The notes under the pieces were generated by a model. The model was not told where the DNA came from. It did no database searches and saw only the letters and a program-made list of their open reading frames with translations. The position numbers were made by a program, and so were the translations under genes. Below, piece after piece: positions 48,561 to 59,606 of a stretch of 64,000 nt of DNA (position 1 is the first letter of the stretch; the number at the start of each line of letters is the position of its first letter). Origin of the DNA: Boesenbergia rotunda (lineage: Eukaryota; Streptophyta; Magnoliopsida; Zingiberales; Zingiberaceae); NCBI GenBank assembly GCA_024364735.1, contig JAGFNQ010005221.1, forward strand, positions 124,001 through 188,000, read 5' to 3'.

Positions 48561-49227
48561 CCCTTAACCATATAATATGTTGACTTCATCCCCCAAGTTC
48601 GATTACATATTTTATTCCTAAATCCTAAAATACTTTCTCCAACCTCAACCCTAACTACTGATAATGGTTTTGTAGAAATCCATATATGGGAGGTCCATCA
48701 GTGGGTTTTAAGCAAAATCCACTGATGGAAATAAACTAGACATATACCTTTGCTTTGAACAAAATTATAATTTGAGGTTTAGGACACCTAAAATACTTTC
48801 TCGAACCTCATCCCTATCTGTTGATAATAGTTTTTCAGAAATCCAGAAATGGAAGGTCCATCAGTGGTTTTGCTCAAAACCCACTGATGGAACTAAACTA
48901 GACCTATAGCTTCGGAAAAAATTATAATTTGATGTTTGGGAGACCTAAATTCCTTTCTCCAACCTCAACCCTAACTACTGATAATGGTTTTTCAGAAAAT
49001 CAGATATGGGAGGTCCATCAGTGGGTTTTGCTCAAAACCCACTGATGGAACTAAACTAGAGCTATAGCTTCGGAAAAAATTATAATTTGATGTTTGGGAG
49101 ACCTAAATTCCTTTCTCCAACCTCAATCCTAACTAATGATAATGGTTTTTCAGAAATCCAGATATGGGAGGTCCATCAGTGGGTTTTGCTCAAAACCCAC
49201 TGATGGAACTAAACTAGACCTATAGCT

Positions 49228-49525
49228 TCGGACTGAAAATAATTTTATTTAAGGCCCAAGGTGGGGCCAAATAATTTTATTTCAGGCCCTCCGTGGGCCT
49301 GAAAATTTTTTTCTGGCCCACCGTGGGCCTGAATAACTCTTATTTCAGGCCCACGGTGGGACTGAATTAATTTTATTTCAGGCCCAGCGTGGGCCTGAAA
49401 TAATTTTATTTCAGGCCCACCTTGGGCCTGAAATAATTTTATTTCAGGCCCACCTTGGGCCTGAAATAATTTTATTTCAGGCCCACGCTGGGCCTGGAGT
49501 AAAATTATTTCAGGCCCAGCGTTGT
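49228..49525. repeat. Hairpin array 3
   Basis: About nine units at a regular 33-bp period, spliced directly onto the last 155-bp unit at CTTCGGACTGAAA. Because 33 is a multiple of 3, the minus strand stays open as repeated GPEIKLFQAQG (101 codons). Confidence 0.95.
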
Positions 49526-50039
49526 ACAATAAAATTAAATACATAATCAATTAAAATAAATTTATATAAATTGTAGAGTTTGGAAAAGTAAATATAAATA
49601 CATAATCAATAAAATGCACATGATACATCTGAAGCATGTATATCAAATATAAAAAATTATTTATATTTTTATAAATAAAATATATTTATAATACATATAA
49701 AAAGGGCTGCCTAGGGCCTGAAATCATTTTAGATCAGGCCCAGCAGTCACTCTGCTTTATTCAGTCCCTGGGAGCCTAGTGCGAAGCAATCGTCTTCTAG
49801 CTCAAAATTTGTTGCGATTTCAAGGTAGCGTGCTTGACTTCATTCGAGTAGTTGAGGGCGACAATCGACGTCATCCAACAAGTCCCAACTGTACGTACCC
49901 TAATTTGTATTTTGTCATTTTAGTTCTTGCTTTCACCTAGGGTTAGCCATACTTTTCAGTAAAAGACTTAATTTGAGGAGGTCCTTTTATAACAAATTCT
50001 AAGTATAATTTTTGTTTGCGTCATTTATTTTTATGTTTG
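49526..50039. other. Upstream region of Ulp1-like gene 2
   Basis: AT-rich to 49690, then one degenerate hairpin unit (GGGCCTGAAATCATTTTAGA, 49714) and a moderately GC-rich leader before the ATG. It may hold the promoter. No TATA box stands out. Confidence 0.4.
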
Positions 50040-50057
50040 ATGGTTGCAAAGTTCGGT

Positions 50058-52954
50058 ATGGGTAAAAAAAGATCAGCTTCAAAGAAAGCTGCTCCCACAA
50101 AGTCTACGAAACAGCAACTCCGTGGGGCTACTCATGAGAAAAAACAGCTGCCAAAACGAAAAATCAAATTGCCTACCCAGTATTCAAGTTTTGCCAACAG
50201 AGGTCGAAGTAAAAGAATGAACTAGAAAAGTAGCCTATGCCATTTCAAAAACTTTATTGATTCAGTTCCACCCACACCACCACAAGAACAGTTGCTTCGA
50301 AACACACTCTTTTCTTGGGTCCTCGAGCTTTCTACTAGTTCTTGTGTGAGACCCCAAGTGCAGAACATGTTTGATAATTGGAATGAAGAAGAACAGAGCT
50401 TTGTATTCCATGGGAAAAAACTCAATTTCACAAAGCTTGATATATCACTTATTCTAGGGCTACCTGACCATGGAGACATAGTCTAACTTGATTTGAATCA
50501 GGCCTCCAGCCCACTGTACAAGGAGTTTTTTGAAGATTCGAGTTGTTCTGCACGCCATTTGGAGAAACTGCTAATAAAGTCTACATCCAATGACAAGCTG
50601 TACTGTCAGTTGTATATACTCTATTTTTTTAGTACAGTGTTATTTTGTGGTACTAGCAGCATACTTGCCATTCCTGCCCTGTCACTTATTGATTGCGTAG
50701 ATGATTTTGACAATCTACAAAACTATAATTGGTGCAATGTCGTGTACAATTTCATGGCTCCTCAGTTGGGAGCCATTGGAAAGGAGGTGACATTGAGGCA
50801 TAGACATGTAGGTGATTCAACCCAACCGGCCAAGGCTCCCTTGCTCAAGGGATTTCTAAATCTTTTGGCTGTAAGTTAAAGTACACTACCTGCTGAAATA
50901 ATTTGATGATGGATATTATTTACTGATTATAATGATATTGCAGGTTTGGATGACTGAACATATTAGTATTGCTACTCCTGAACATCCACATAAATTGCCA
51001 AGAATACTTCGCTGGACCTGGCCTAAAGCCCACGTTGAGACTATCAAGAGGATGATAGACCGTGTGGCCACAGATTTAATTAGGATTGATTTAAGTCCAT
51101 TTGATATAGAGCATTATTTGGTACCTGACTACTCTCCTCCAACTCAACCACTTGAGGTAGAATGTGAGGTTTTGCAGGAGGCACCAGAAGGAAGCCAGGC
51201 AGCACAAGGAAGGCAACATGCCTTACAAACAGAAGCCTGCGATATATGTATACAAAAATAAGAAGAAATTGAGAGCCTACAGCAACAATTAAATATAGCA
51301 CTTAAAAGTTTGGAGGAAGCCACAAGTGAGACGGCAACAGCCATCAGTGCGAAGGATCAAATGATTGATCAGAAAGAAACAATAATTGCAGAGAAGGAGT
51401 CCCAACTGCAAGTAAGAAATGACATGATTTTTGAGAAGGATAAATTGATTAGTAAATTATATTCGCAACTTAAAGTACAAGAGGAACAAAATGATAAAAA
51501 GCTAGCTGTAAGAGAGAGTATCATAGTTCAGTGTAACCAAAAAATAAAGAAGTTGTTTGAAGACTTGCAAAGCAAAGGGTCAGCTGAAGGTGAGCCACTT
51601 GGGAAAAAAAGGAAAATAAGTCAGGTCAGAGAAGACTACCAGGCCAAAGGCAAGGGCAAACAAGTTGTTCAGGGTGAGGATGAGGATGACGACGAAGATG
51701 AAAATGATGATGAAGAGGAGGAGGCTCCTGTCCCATCAATCTCAGATACTACTACGCAAACAACAAAATCTCAGACCTCCACCCAAACAAAATTATCTGA
51801 TCATCACACAGCTAAAGCTAAAGAATTTCAAAAGGTCAAAAGCAAAATCTTGAAGAATTCCAAGGCATTTTTTAAGAAGACTAAAGATGCAGAGATTGCT
51901 GAAACATTATTAAAGTTTAGTAAATTAAAGTGAGTTAGTTGCTATTGCGTTTGGAAAATTATTGTAAAACATTGATGATTATTGACATTCATTAATAAAA
52001 TTTAATCATTCAGAATTAGACCTATAAGTTGCTTATCTTATTTGCATGTAGGTATGACTTGAAACCAGTATGGTCCAATGGGACCTTTACATTAGATATG
52101 ATATCTTTTTTGACAATATTTGATTGGAATGACTACACCACGGGGGATTGCATCAATACATACTGGACTATTCTTGGAAATGAAGCAAAATCATGTAACT
52201 CACCATACCACCCCTCCATATTATGTGGGGTGGGGTTTGATGTAAGTCAAATAGTTCTTTTTTTTGTTTTTGTCAATGATTTACTCTACTGAGACTTCTT
52301 TTTAATAACCATAGGAACTTTTTGACGCAATGCACGCTCAGGCTTTTGAACAAACTATTGCTACTGATACGGATAAGCCAATTAGATATATCATCTGTCC
52401 TCTAAATAATGCAGATGATCATTGGCATCTAATGGTTATTGACCTCGTGGAAGGTAATATCCATCATTATAATTCTCTCGGCGCCACAGAAGGGTACACT
52501 GCCCAATTTGAAAAAACTGTAAGTTTTCTAATTCATAGATATACCTCAAAAAGAAGTTTCATACCAATATAATTATTACTAATGTCACTTGTGTCTAGGT
52601 GACGTTTTTCAAAAATATGACCTGGTCTTATTACAAGACATGGAATAAGGGATTGCCTAACTTATGTGGGACAGAGTTTAATAAAATTGTTGTACAAGGA
52701 CCCACCCAAACCAGATCGTAAGAGGATCTTTATTTTTGTCAAAATTACCAATGCATTTCATGGTTGGATTCATAATATGACAACAATGTTAATATTGGTT
52801 TTTCAGGTTGGATTGTGCATTTTTCATGATGCGGTATGCAGAAAGTCTAGTTTTCCAAAGATCTACACAGTTTACACAAAAGCAAATGAAAAATTATCGA
52901 TTTGAGGTGGGCTATAAAATTATGAGAGACAAGTGGTGGAAGATAAATCTGTAA
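50058..52954 (+). pseudogene. Ulp1/C48 peptidase-like gene 2
   Basis: Six exons by GT-AG and phase: 50058-50870, 50944-51929, 52052-52241, 52316-52518, 52599-52717, 52807-52954. The start MGKKRSASKK parallels MSGKRS of gene 1. DUF1985-like region: KLDISLILGLPDHG, ALSLIDCVDDFDNLQNYNWC. A long coiled coil and acidic tract follow in exon 2, with NLS-like GKKRKI. Ulp1 domain: catalytic His in DDHWHLMVID, Asn in HHYNSLG, Cys in RSLDCAFFMM. Three in-frame stops interrupt otherwise open exons: TAG 50223, TAA 50484 and TAA 51259. Sequence identity to gene 1 is low and the early introns differ, so the two are old paralogs rather than a recent duplicate. Confidence 0.78.
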
Positions 52955-53279
52955 ATAGTTTTTTTGTGGATACAATACATATGTTATTGTGATCACAAAC
53001 ATTGTATATTTGTAATTATACCATCCATGTACTCCTTTTAAAATCAATGAAACTTTACTTCGGATCATTGTTTTTGTCTCATATATGATCTGTAATCTTG
53101 CTTTTGCTATAATAAATTGAATTCAGGACCACAGTGTGCCTGAAACAAAAGCATTTTAGGAAACCGACTGAGGGCCTGAAACAAAATGATCCTTGTTATT
53201 GTGTAATCTCTAATCTATAATCTGTCCTCTTGTCCATACTATAAGTAATATTGAACCTTACTGGTACACAACCCTAATT

Positions 53280-53605
53280 TTAAATCACAGCCCACGTTGG
53301 GACTGAAATGAGATTATTCAGGCCCAGCGTGGTCCTGAAATGAGAATATTTCAGGCCCACGCAGGGCCTGAAAGCTATTATTTCAGGCCCAAGCCGGGCC
53401 TGAAATAGAATTATTTCAGGCCCAGAGTGGGCCTGAAATAAGAATGTTTCAGGCCCACACTGGGCCTGAAATAATATCATTTCAGGCCCAGAGTGGGCCT
53501 GAAATAATCTCATTCAGGCCCACTCTGGGCCTGAAATAACTCAATTTCAGGCCCAGCGTGGGCCTGAAATGAGATATGTTCAGACCCACGCAGGGCCTGA
53601 CACAA
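53280..53605. repeat. Hairpin array 4
   Basis: Ten units of about 33 bp, CAGGCCCA-N4-TGGGCCTGAAAT, downstream of gene 2. Cores include GAGT, CACT, CTCT and GCGT. Confidence 0.95.
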
Positions 53606-54009
53606 TAATCTCATTTCATTTTTCAAATTAATCATTTTTAGATTGATTAAATATTTTATATAAATATACATGTTGTGAAATTATTTTTAATATTAAACAA
53701 AAAGGAGAGTACCTACATAGACATTGCATACCAAAATTAAATTTCATCCACATCATTACCTCATATTTAGACAATTTGGCACAGCAGGAGGTTTGTTGCT
53801 ACAATCCTTGAAGCAAAATAATGAGAGACAAGTTCTGAAAACAAAATCTGTAATTTTTTTTTCTACAATCCATATATGTAAGTGTAATGTATGTAATTGA
53901 TATTGAAATCAATGGAGCATTTCTTTCGATCCTTAATTTTGTGTAATCTCTAATCTTTAATCTGTAATTGTTGTCGATAATATCAGTAATTTTATAGGGA
54001 CGTATTTTG

Positions 54010-54205
54010 ATTTCAGGCCCAAGGTGGGCCTGAAATGACATTATATCAGGCCCTAGCTGGGCCTGAAACGACATTATTTCAGGCCCAGCTTGAATCATTT
54101 CAGGCCCAGCTTGGGCCAGAAATGATTTATTTCAGGCCCAGCGTGGGCCTGAATTAATTTATTTCAGGCCCACACTGGGCCTGATTCAGGCCCAAGCTGG
54201 GGGTC
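54010..54205. repeat. Hairpin array 5
   Basis: Seven units, some incomplete (CAGGCCCAGCTTGAATCA), following the duplicated gene 2 tail. Confidence 0.93.
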
Positions 54206-54872
54206 CACGCCTCTAGTTGCAAAAAAATTATTTACAGTATGATTAAATATTTATACGCCAATATTTTTAATAAATGAACATGTTGTGACCACATTTTTAA
54301 AAGATAAACAAGAAGGAGAGTACCTAAATACACATTGCATATCACTATTTAATTCCATTCACATGAAGACCTCATATTATCAGAATTTGGCACATCAAGA
54401 GGTTTGTATGATGGACCTATCATATTTGGATTTTTCAAACCTCATTATTAGTTGTCAGACTTTACCTAATTATTGTTATTTTAGCTACAATATGCTATTT
54501 TTCGTCTCCAAACATAGTCCTAATGATTATCTAAAACTGTGTTGATACAGTATCAGTTGGCACACAACAATGATTCAACAAAGAAAAAATCAAATCGGTT
54601 AAACAACAGATATTCAGAAAACATAGGACTTCAGGACTTCAAGTTCCTGAAATAACATTATTTTGAGTTTACAAATCATACGACTTCAATTCTGATATAT
54701 TTTGCTTATATTGATTGGACACAAGGTAAAATGCATCATAATATTGAAATACTTCTATAAGTCACAACCTTAACAACTAGTTTTTTTAAGAATACTATAC
54801 ATTCAGTTATCCTCCTTACAAAATAAACACTTCCATCAGTGATAATACTCTGCAATATATAAACCAATTAAC

Positions 54873-57021
54873 TCAAGACCTTGGGGCTGGCGGCATTCTA
54901 CATGTCCTTTTATTATGGCCAAGTTGTTTGCACCGGCTGCATTTAAGTTTCACCTTGCCATTGTGTCTTGACTCAATCCGTGCCTTCTTTCGTCTACCAG
55001 GCTGCATAAGGCTACGGGGACATCGAACTGTAATGTTGTTTACTCCACTAGGCCAAAACTCCTTGCTTTTACAAGGGTAAATACGATCCATGTAAACCCA
55101 CTTTCAAGTTTCAGAATAAAAATAATGCTCACAATATCGGAGTGTATCGATGTTCCTGTAAATTATTACAGCTATAGCATGTGAGCAAGGGAGTCCTGAA
55201 ATTTGAAACTCCCCACAATGACAAAACTTTTTTTCCAAATCAACAATGTATGAAGTGCCCCATGTTTCTACCTCCATTTCTGATTGAGAGTAAGGGTGAA
55301 CCTTATAAGCTCTAGCTTTCTCTCTCCTTGATTCCATTTCTTTTGTAGCATGAGGAGTCAAAGCAACATGCCATTTGGAGACTTCCTCTCTACGGTTATA
55401 GAACCATTGAGCTACCTTTCTTCTTGTATTATCAATTAACCTATTAATAGGAAGCTCACGTGTAGACTTAAACAAAGCATTCAAGCTCTCCACACAATTC
55501 GTGGTAAGCATTCTGTACCTTCTCCCAGTTAAGTGTGCATTTGCCCACCTTTTAGGGTCAATGTTCTAAAGCCACTTATGAGCATCTGGATGTTTTTCAA
55601 GCATTGTCTGCATTATCATATCATATTGGAGTGTTGTGTTGGCTCGTGCTGCTGCCCAAAACAAACCTACACCAGCTCTACTTCCAGTATCAGTTACCAT
55701 ATTACAAGACATGTGGTGGCAACAAAAAGCATGATGCGCGTTTGTGAATACTTTTCTGACTGCTGATATAATGCTCCGATGTCTATCTGATACTATGGTG
55801 AGTGAGTGATCATCGACAGCAAAGAACCACTTTGTATGCTCCAAAAACCAGTCCCAAGCAGACCCACATTCTACTTCAGCTATTGCAAAGGCAACTGAGA
55901 GAACATTATCATTACCATCAATCGCCGTAGCAATCAACAATACTCCTGGATACTTTCCTCTTAGGTGTGTCGCATCAATTCCGATAAGTCTACACAAATA
56001 AGACCTGAACACCCTTCGGCAAGCACCAAAAGCCCAAAAACACCTCTGAAACTGATTGTCACCATTCATACATAGTGTCACATAAGTTTTAGGATCTCTA
56101 GCTCTTAACTCACGCAGATATTGTGGGAGATCTCTGTATGCCTCATCATAATCTCCAACAACCTTTTTCAATGCTTTCTCCCTAGCTATGTATGCTTTTC
56201 TGTATGATATCGTCACTTCAAATCTAACTTTAATATCTGAAATAATTATACTTGGTTTGTATTGTTCATTATGAAGAAATTGCTCTTCAACAAAAGAAGC
56301 AACAAATGATGAAGAGCATGCATGATGATCAGCACTTTCCCTAACACTTCGACATTGGTGTTCCTTTATATATTTTGTAACAGTGAACTCTACTTCCCCC
56401 CTTCCAACTACTCTCCATGTACATGGTTGGTTAAAACACACTGCTTTAACTCTGTTTTTCCGAGTGTCCACTGGGTTATATCTCATATGCTTAACCATCG
56501 CATGTTTAACAAGTGCATTCTTGAATTCTTCTCTAGATGGAAATATCTGCCCCACAAAAAATTCATGCTCATCTCTTGCCTCTAGCTCTCGAATTGGCCC
56601 AGCAAGCAATCGAGAATTCAAAATATATGGATCTTCAGCTAATGGAAACTCCTCCTCTAAGTCACTGTACTGATCTGGAGGGAATTCATATTGTTCAATC
56701 TGCATATCATCAGCATGGAATTCTAGTACACTTGTACTAGGTACAAATTCTTCTGCATTCCGAATTTCAAATTCTTCCTCCCCACACCATGTTGGCTGAA
56801 AGATTTCAACTACTCTTGTAGAAGAATTCAAACCCTCATCTTCTATATTATTTGCTTCTTCATTTAGATCAATTACCAAATTCCTTGTAATACTATTATC
56901 ACCATACTGGGAAGATAATGGAATATTATTACTAGCTATTTCTAATCCTTTCCCCGTACCCACGTTATCATCAAGAGTATTCCATATCTCAGAGAGAATT
57001 TCGTCAACAACATTATCATCC
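54873..57021 (-). pseudogene. mudrA-like: MULE transposase, MURA type
   Basis: A single long minus-strand exon, entered by an acceptor (TTTTTTTTCAG) at 57021. Order: acidic leader; MudR DNA-binding domain (FFVGQIFPSREEFKNALVKH, CTWRVVG, YIKEHQC); MULE catalytic domain with Asp in GIDATHLRGKYPG (55976) and Asp in VSDRHRS (55787), ending in the NCVESLNALFK region; SWIM zinc finger CHCGEFQISGLPCSH; C-terminal CCHC knuckle CSRCKQLGHNKRTC. This is the full architecture of a plant Mutator transposase, which binds the terminal inverted repeats and excises the element. Two in-frame stops, TAG 55568-55566 and TGA 55106-55104, interrupt it; the frame is otherwise continuous to TGA 54873. An upstream exon with the start codon was not identified. 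Confidence 0.92.
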
Positions 57022-57072
57022 CTGAAAAAAAATTACAATTAACTTTATCAAACTTTGAAATTGATAATAAAG

Positions 57073-57375
57073 GCCCTAGGAGCCCTGAGGGCCTGAAATC
57101 ATTTGATTTTAGGCCCAAGGATTTGATTTCAGGCCCAGGTCGGGCCTGAAATCAAATTATTTCAGGCCCAGGCAGGGCCTGAAATCATTTGATTTCAGGC
57201 CCACTCCGGGCCTGAATCATTACATTTCAGGCCCAGGCCGGGCCTGAAATCATTTGATTTCAGCCCCTCCCTGGCACTGAAATAAAATAAATTCAGGCCA
57301 GCCCTGGGAGGGCTGAATTTCTTTTATTTCAGTCCCTCCGAGGGCCTGAAACAAATTATTTCCGAGGGCCTCAAA
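57073..57375. repeat. Hairpin array 6, upstream of the transposase
   Basis: About eight units with more variation (CAGGCCCAGGCAGGGCCTGAA, CAGGCCCACTCCGGGCCTGAA), in the presumed intron or promoter of the MURA gene. Confidence 0.9.
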
Positions 57376-57766
57376 CTAAATTTTTCAGCCTCTCCTCTTG
57401 CCCGAAACCTAATGACATCATGCACTCCCAGGGCCTGATATCATGTAATGCATATCACCCTAAGCCTCCTCCAAACATAAAAATAGTAGAAAGAGTTTAT
57501 CTTCATTAAAACTATATCTGATACCATATCAAAGATGACAATCATACGTACATTTCTATTTCTCTTAGTTACCAATCTGTTGCTTCCTTTTTCTCCTTCG
57601 ACAACCTATTTTGTTGCTTTCTTTTTCTCCTTCGACAACCTATTTTCCTCAGGTGCTTTGGTGATGAATCGAGTTGTGCAAGGAAACAATATATACGTAC
57701 CTTCGTGATCATTCGACTTGTGCAAATCATTTCATATATATATATTGGCTGAGATAAATTCCACTG
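57376..57766. other. Probable 5' region of the transposase gene
   Basis: It contains a direct repeat of a 32-bp phrase (TTTTTCTCCTTCGACAACCT at 57587 and 57624). No frame was recognised. By position it should hold the transposase promoter. Confidence 0.4.
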
Positions 57767-57965
57767 CTACCCATCCGAACCATAAATTAATATTTTATTG
57801 ATAAAGTGGTTCGGCTGTCTCGAAAATGAGTTTCACAAAGCCATTATATGGCGGGAGGGGTATAAAAGTAACTTCACTATATGGGATGCGCCCTTTGGTA
57901 TAATAGAAATCATGGTACACTATTCGGTAATTACGAATAGTTGGATACGCCCTTTGGTAAATTGC
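57767..57965 (-). repeat. MULE right terminal inverted repeat, 199 bp
   Basis: Reverse complement of 42555-42753 with two base differences: CCATAAATT/CCACAAATT and GAAATCATGG/GAAACCATGG. Confidence 0.95.
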
Positions 57966-58306
57966 TGAAAAATAAATTAAGACGTTACTATTTTAAAAGT
58001 TTTTTTTATAAAAAATAGTATAGAGACATTTAATTTTATTAATAAAATTTAAAAGAACAATTTATACATTATAAAAAGATTGTTTTCTCAATTAAAAAAT
58101 CAGCGACAAACTAGGTCACGTAGTAATAAAGTAAAATTTAAAAAATAAAAATTCTTTTATGTTAAAATTTTAAACATAATTTATTAATTAAAAATAATAT
58201 ATTTTTCTTACTAACAAGAAAGAATGTAGAATTTTAGATTTGGAGATTAAGTTTAGGTTTGGGGGACCGATCGGGTTGTTGCATTTTCTAAATGTGCGAT
58301 GACTTG
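57966..58306. other. AT-rich, no gene seen
   Basis: Poly-A/T-rich sequence between the MULE end and the next LTR start. Confidence 0.5.
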
Positions 58307-58767
58307 TGTCACGCTCCGAGAAGTCACTCGTCCAATAAAAATCGGACAATACTTTCCCTATATGGCAGACACTATAAATTATCGATACAAGACCTACATG
58401 GTCATCTCATCATCCTCAGCCAACACGGCTGGACATCAATGCATAATAAGAAATAAAATGTAATATAGGCATGAAAGCTCTATAATGGTATAACTTACAA
58501 CAACAAAAATTTCATAAGCCCCTCCGAGGAACATATATCTAGATAGCCAAAACATAAATATAGGATATTGGATCAAAAGGAAATACAAGACCTTGAATAA
58601 AAGTAAAATCTAATGTATCATCAAGTACAAACACGAAATCCATTCAACTCGTCATATAGGGACTAGTTGCAGGGGCTCTCCTGACGACTACAAGTCTATC
58701 CGCCTGGAGACAAAAAAAAATAGCAAACAGGGGTGAGTCCGGGCGGACTCAGCGGGGGTATGAATAG

Positions 58768-59263
58768 ATATGCATGACATCAAAAGCTATACAAGCATAA
58801 TATAATCAAACAGATATAATCTCATAAGGAAAGAGAAATACATAACTGATGTACTAAATGAATGATACATATAGTGTCACGTACAAGTGTCAGCTTATCT
58901 CGTAGGTATATAGGTCAAAAGATCGCCAATATCCCTTCGCGGGCAAACTCGTATCATACGAATAATACAAGATCACTTGAGCTCGTTCCACACGAGCACT
59001 ACAAGATCACATAGGATATGCATGACATCAAAAGCTATACAAGCATAATATAATCAAACAGATATAATCTCATAAGGAAAGAGAAATACATAACTGATGT
59101 ACTAAATGAATGATACATATAGTGTCACATACAAGTGTCAGCTTATCTCGTAGGTATATAGGTCAAAAGATCGCCAAAATCCCTCCGCGGTCAAACTCGT
59201 ATCATACGAATAATACAAGATCACTTGAGCTCGTTCCACACGAGCACTACAAGATCACATAGG
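58768..59263. repeat. 248-bp tandem duplication inside the LTR
   Basis: 58768-59015 and 59016-59263 are nearly identical (ATATGCATGACATCAAAAGC onward); differences include CACGTAC/CACATAC and CAATATCCCTTCGCGGGC/CAAAATCCCTCCGCGGTC. Confidence 0.95.
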
Positions 59264-59606
59264 ATCGTACTACACGAGCAATGCAACGTCACAAGACCAT
59301 ATGCAGGAATACCACTTGTATGTGCATGTTAAACATATATAACAATCAAATGCAACAAGCATAAGCATATGCAACCATGCATCGTATGCACATGATGGAA
59401 TGTCATGTGTCACCCCTGATGTCAGTCAACCACCATCACATCTAATATGTGAGATCGAGTGAGTAGGACTCTGACCACTGAATGAACTCCGCCCAAAGCA
59501 CATGGGGGAGTCACGCTCTTCAATCCCCCTCGTATCATTGGTTAGAGAAGGGTACCCTGCTTAATCGTCGTGCCTATAACCACTAACCAAGATTGGATTA
59601 GGATTA

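Larger units (their letters stand above)
46723..49230. repeat. Field of 155-bp units with a CCATCAGTGGG hairpin
   Basis: About twelve units, each with GGGAGGTCCATCAGTGGG, a short loop, then CCCACTGATGG (arms CCATCAGTGGGTTTT and AAAACCCACTGATGG, 15-bp stem), followed by AAACTAGACCTATAGCTT, AAAATTATAATTTGATGTTT and CCAACCTCAACCCTAACTAC. Within it, 47041-48179 is repeated almost exactly from 48180 to about 49230 (offset 1139 bp; only two base changes noticed). Confidence 0.93.
52920..54215. repeat. Tandem duplication of the gene 2 tail plus hairpin array
   Basis: The last codons and 3' flank of gene 2 (ATGAGAGACAAG, AAATCTGTAA, GTAATCT) recur at 53818-53990 without the rest of the gene. Each copy is followed by a hairpin array (53285-53600 and 54012-54205). 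A 110-bp segment, GGAGAGTACCTA to AGGAGGTTTGT, is likewise repeated at 53705-53810 and 54315-54405. Confidence 0.8.
42555..57965. mobile_element. 15.4-kb Mutator-like element carrying two Ulp1-like genes
   Basis: Its limits are set by 199-bp terminal inverted repeats. It contains, left to right, a ten-exon Ulp1-like gene (+), a repeat field, a second Ulp1-like gene (+), duplicated gene tail plus hairpin arrays, and a MURA transposase (-). MULEs that carry Ulp1-like cysteine protease genes are known in plants as Kaonashi-type elements; two different protease genes plus long hairpin arrays in one element is not something I recall described. TGAAAAAATAAA lies just outside the left end and TGAAAAATAAA just outside the right, a possible decayed target duplication. 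Confidence 0.88.

Noticed and set aside
46723..49230. AACCCTAA words suggested interstitial telomere repeats
   Set aside because: Only one CCCTAA occurs per 155-bp unit and never in tandem.
43560..57375. Regular palindromic repeats with variable centres resemble a CRISPR array
   Set aside because: The conserved part is the palindrome and the variable part only 4 nt; the genome is a plant, there are no cas genes, and the arrays lie within a MULE.
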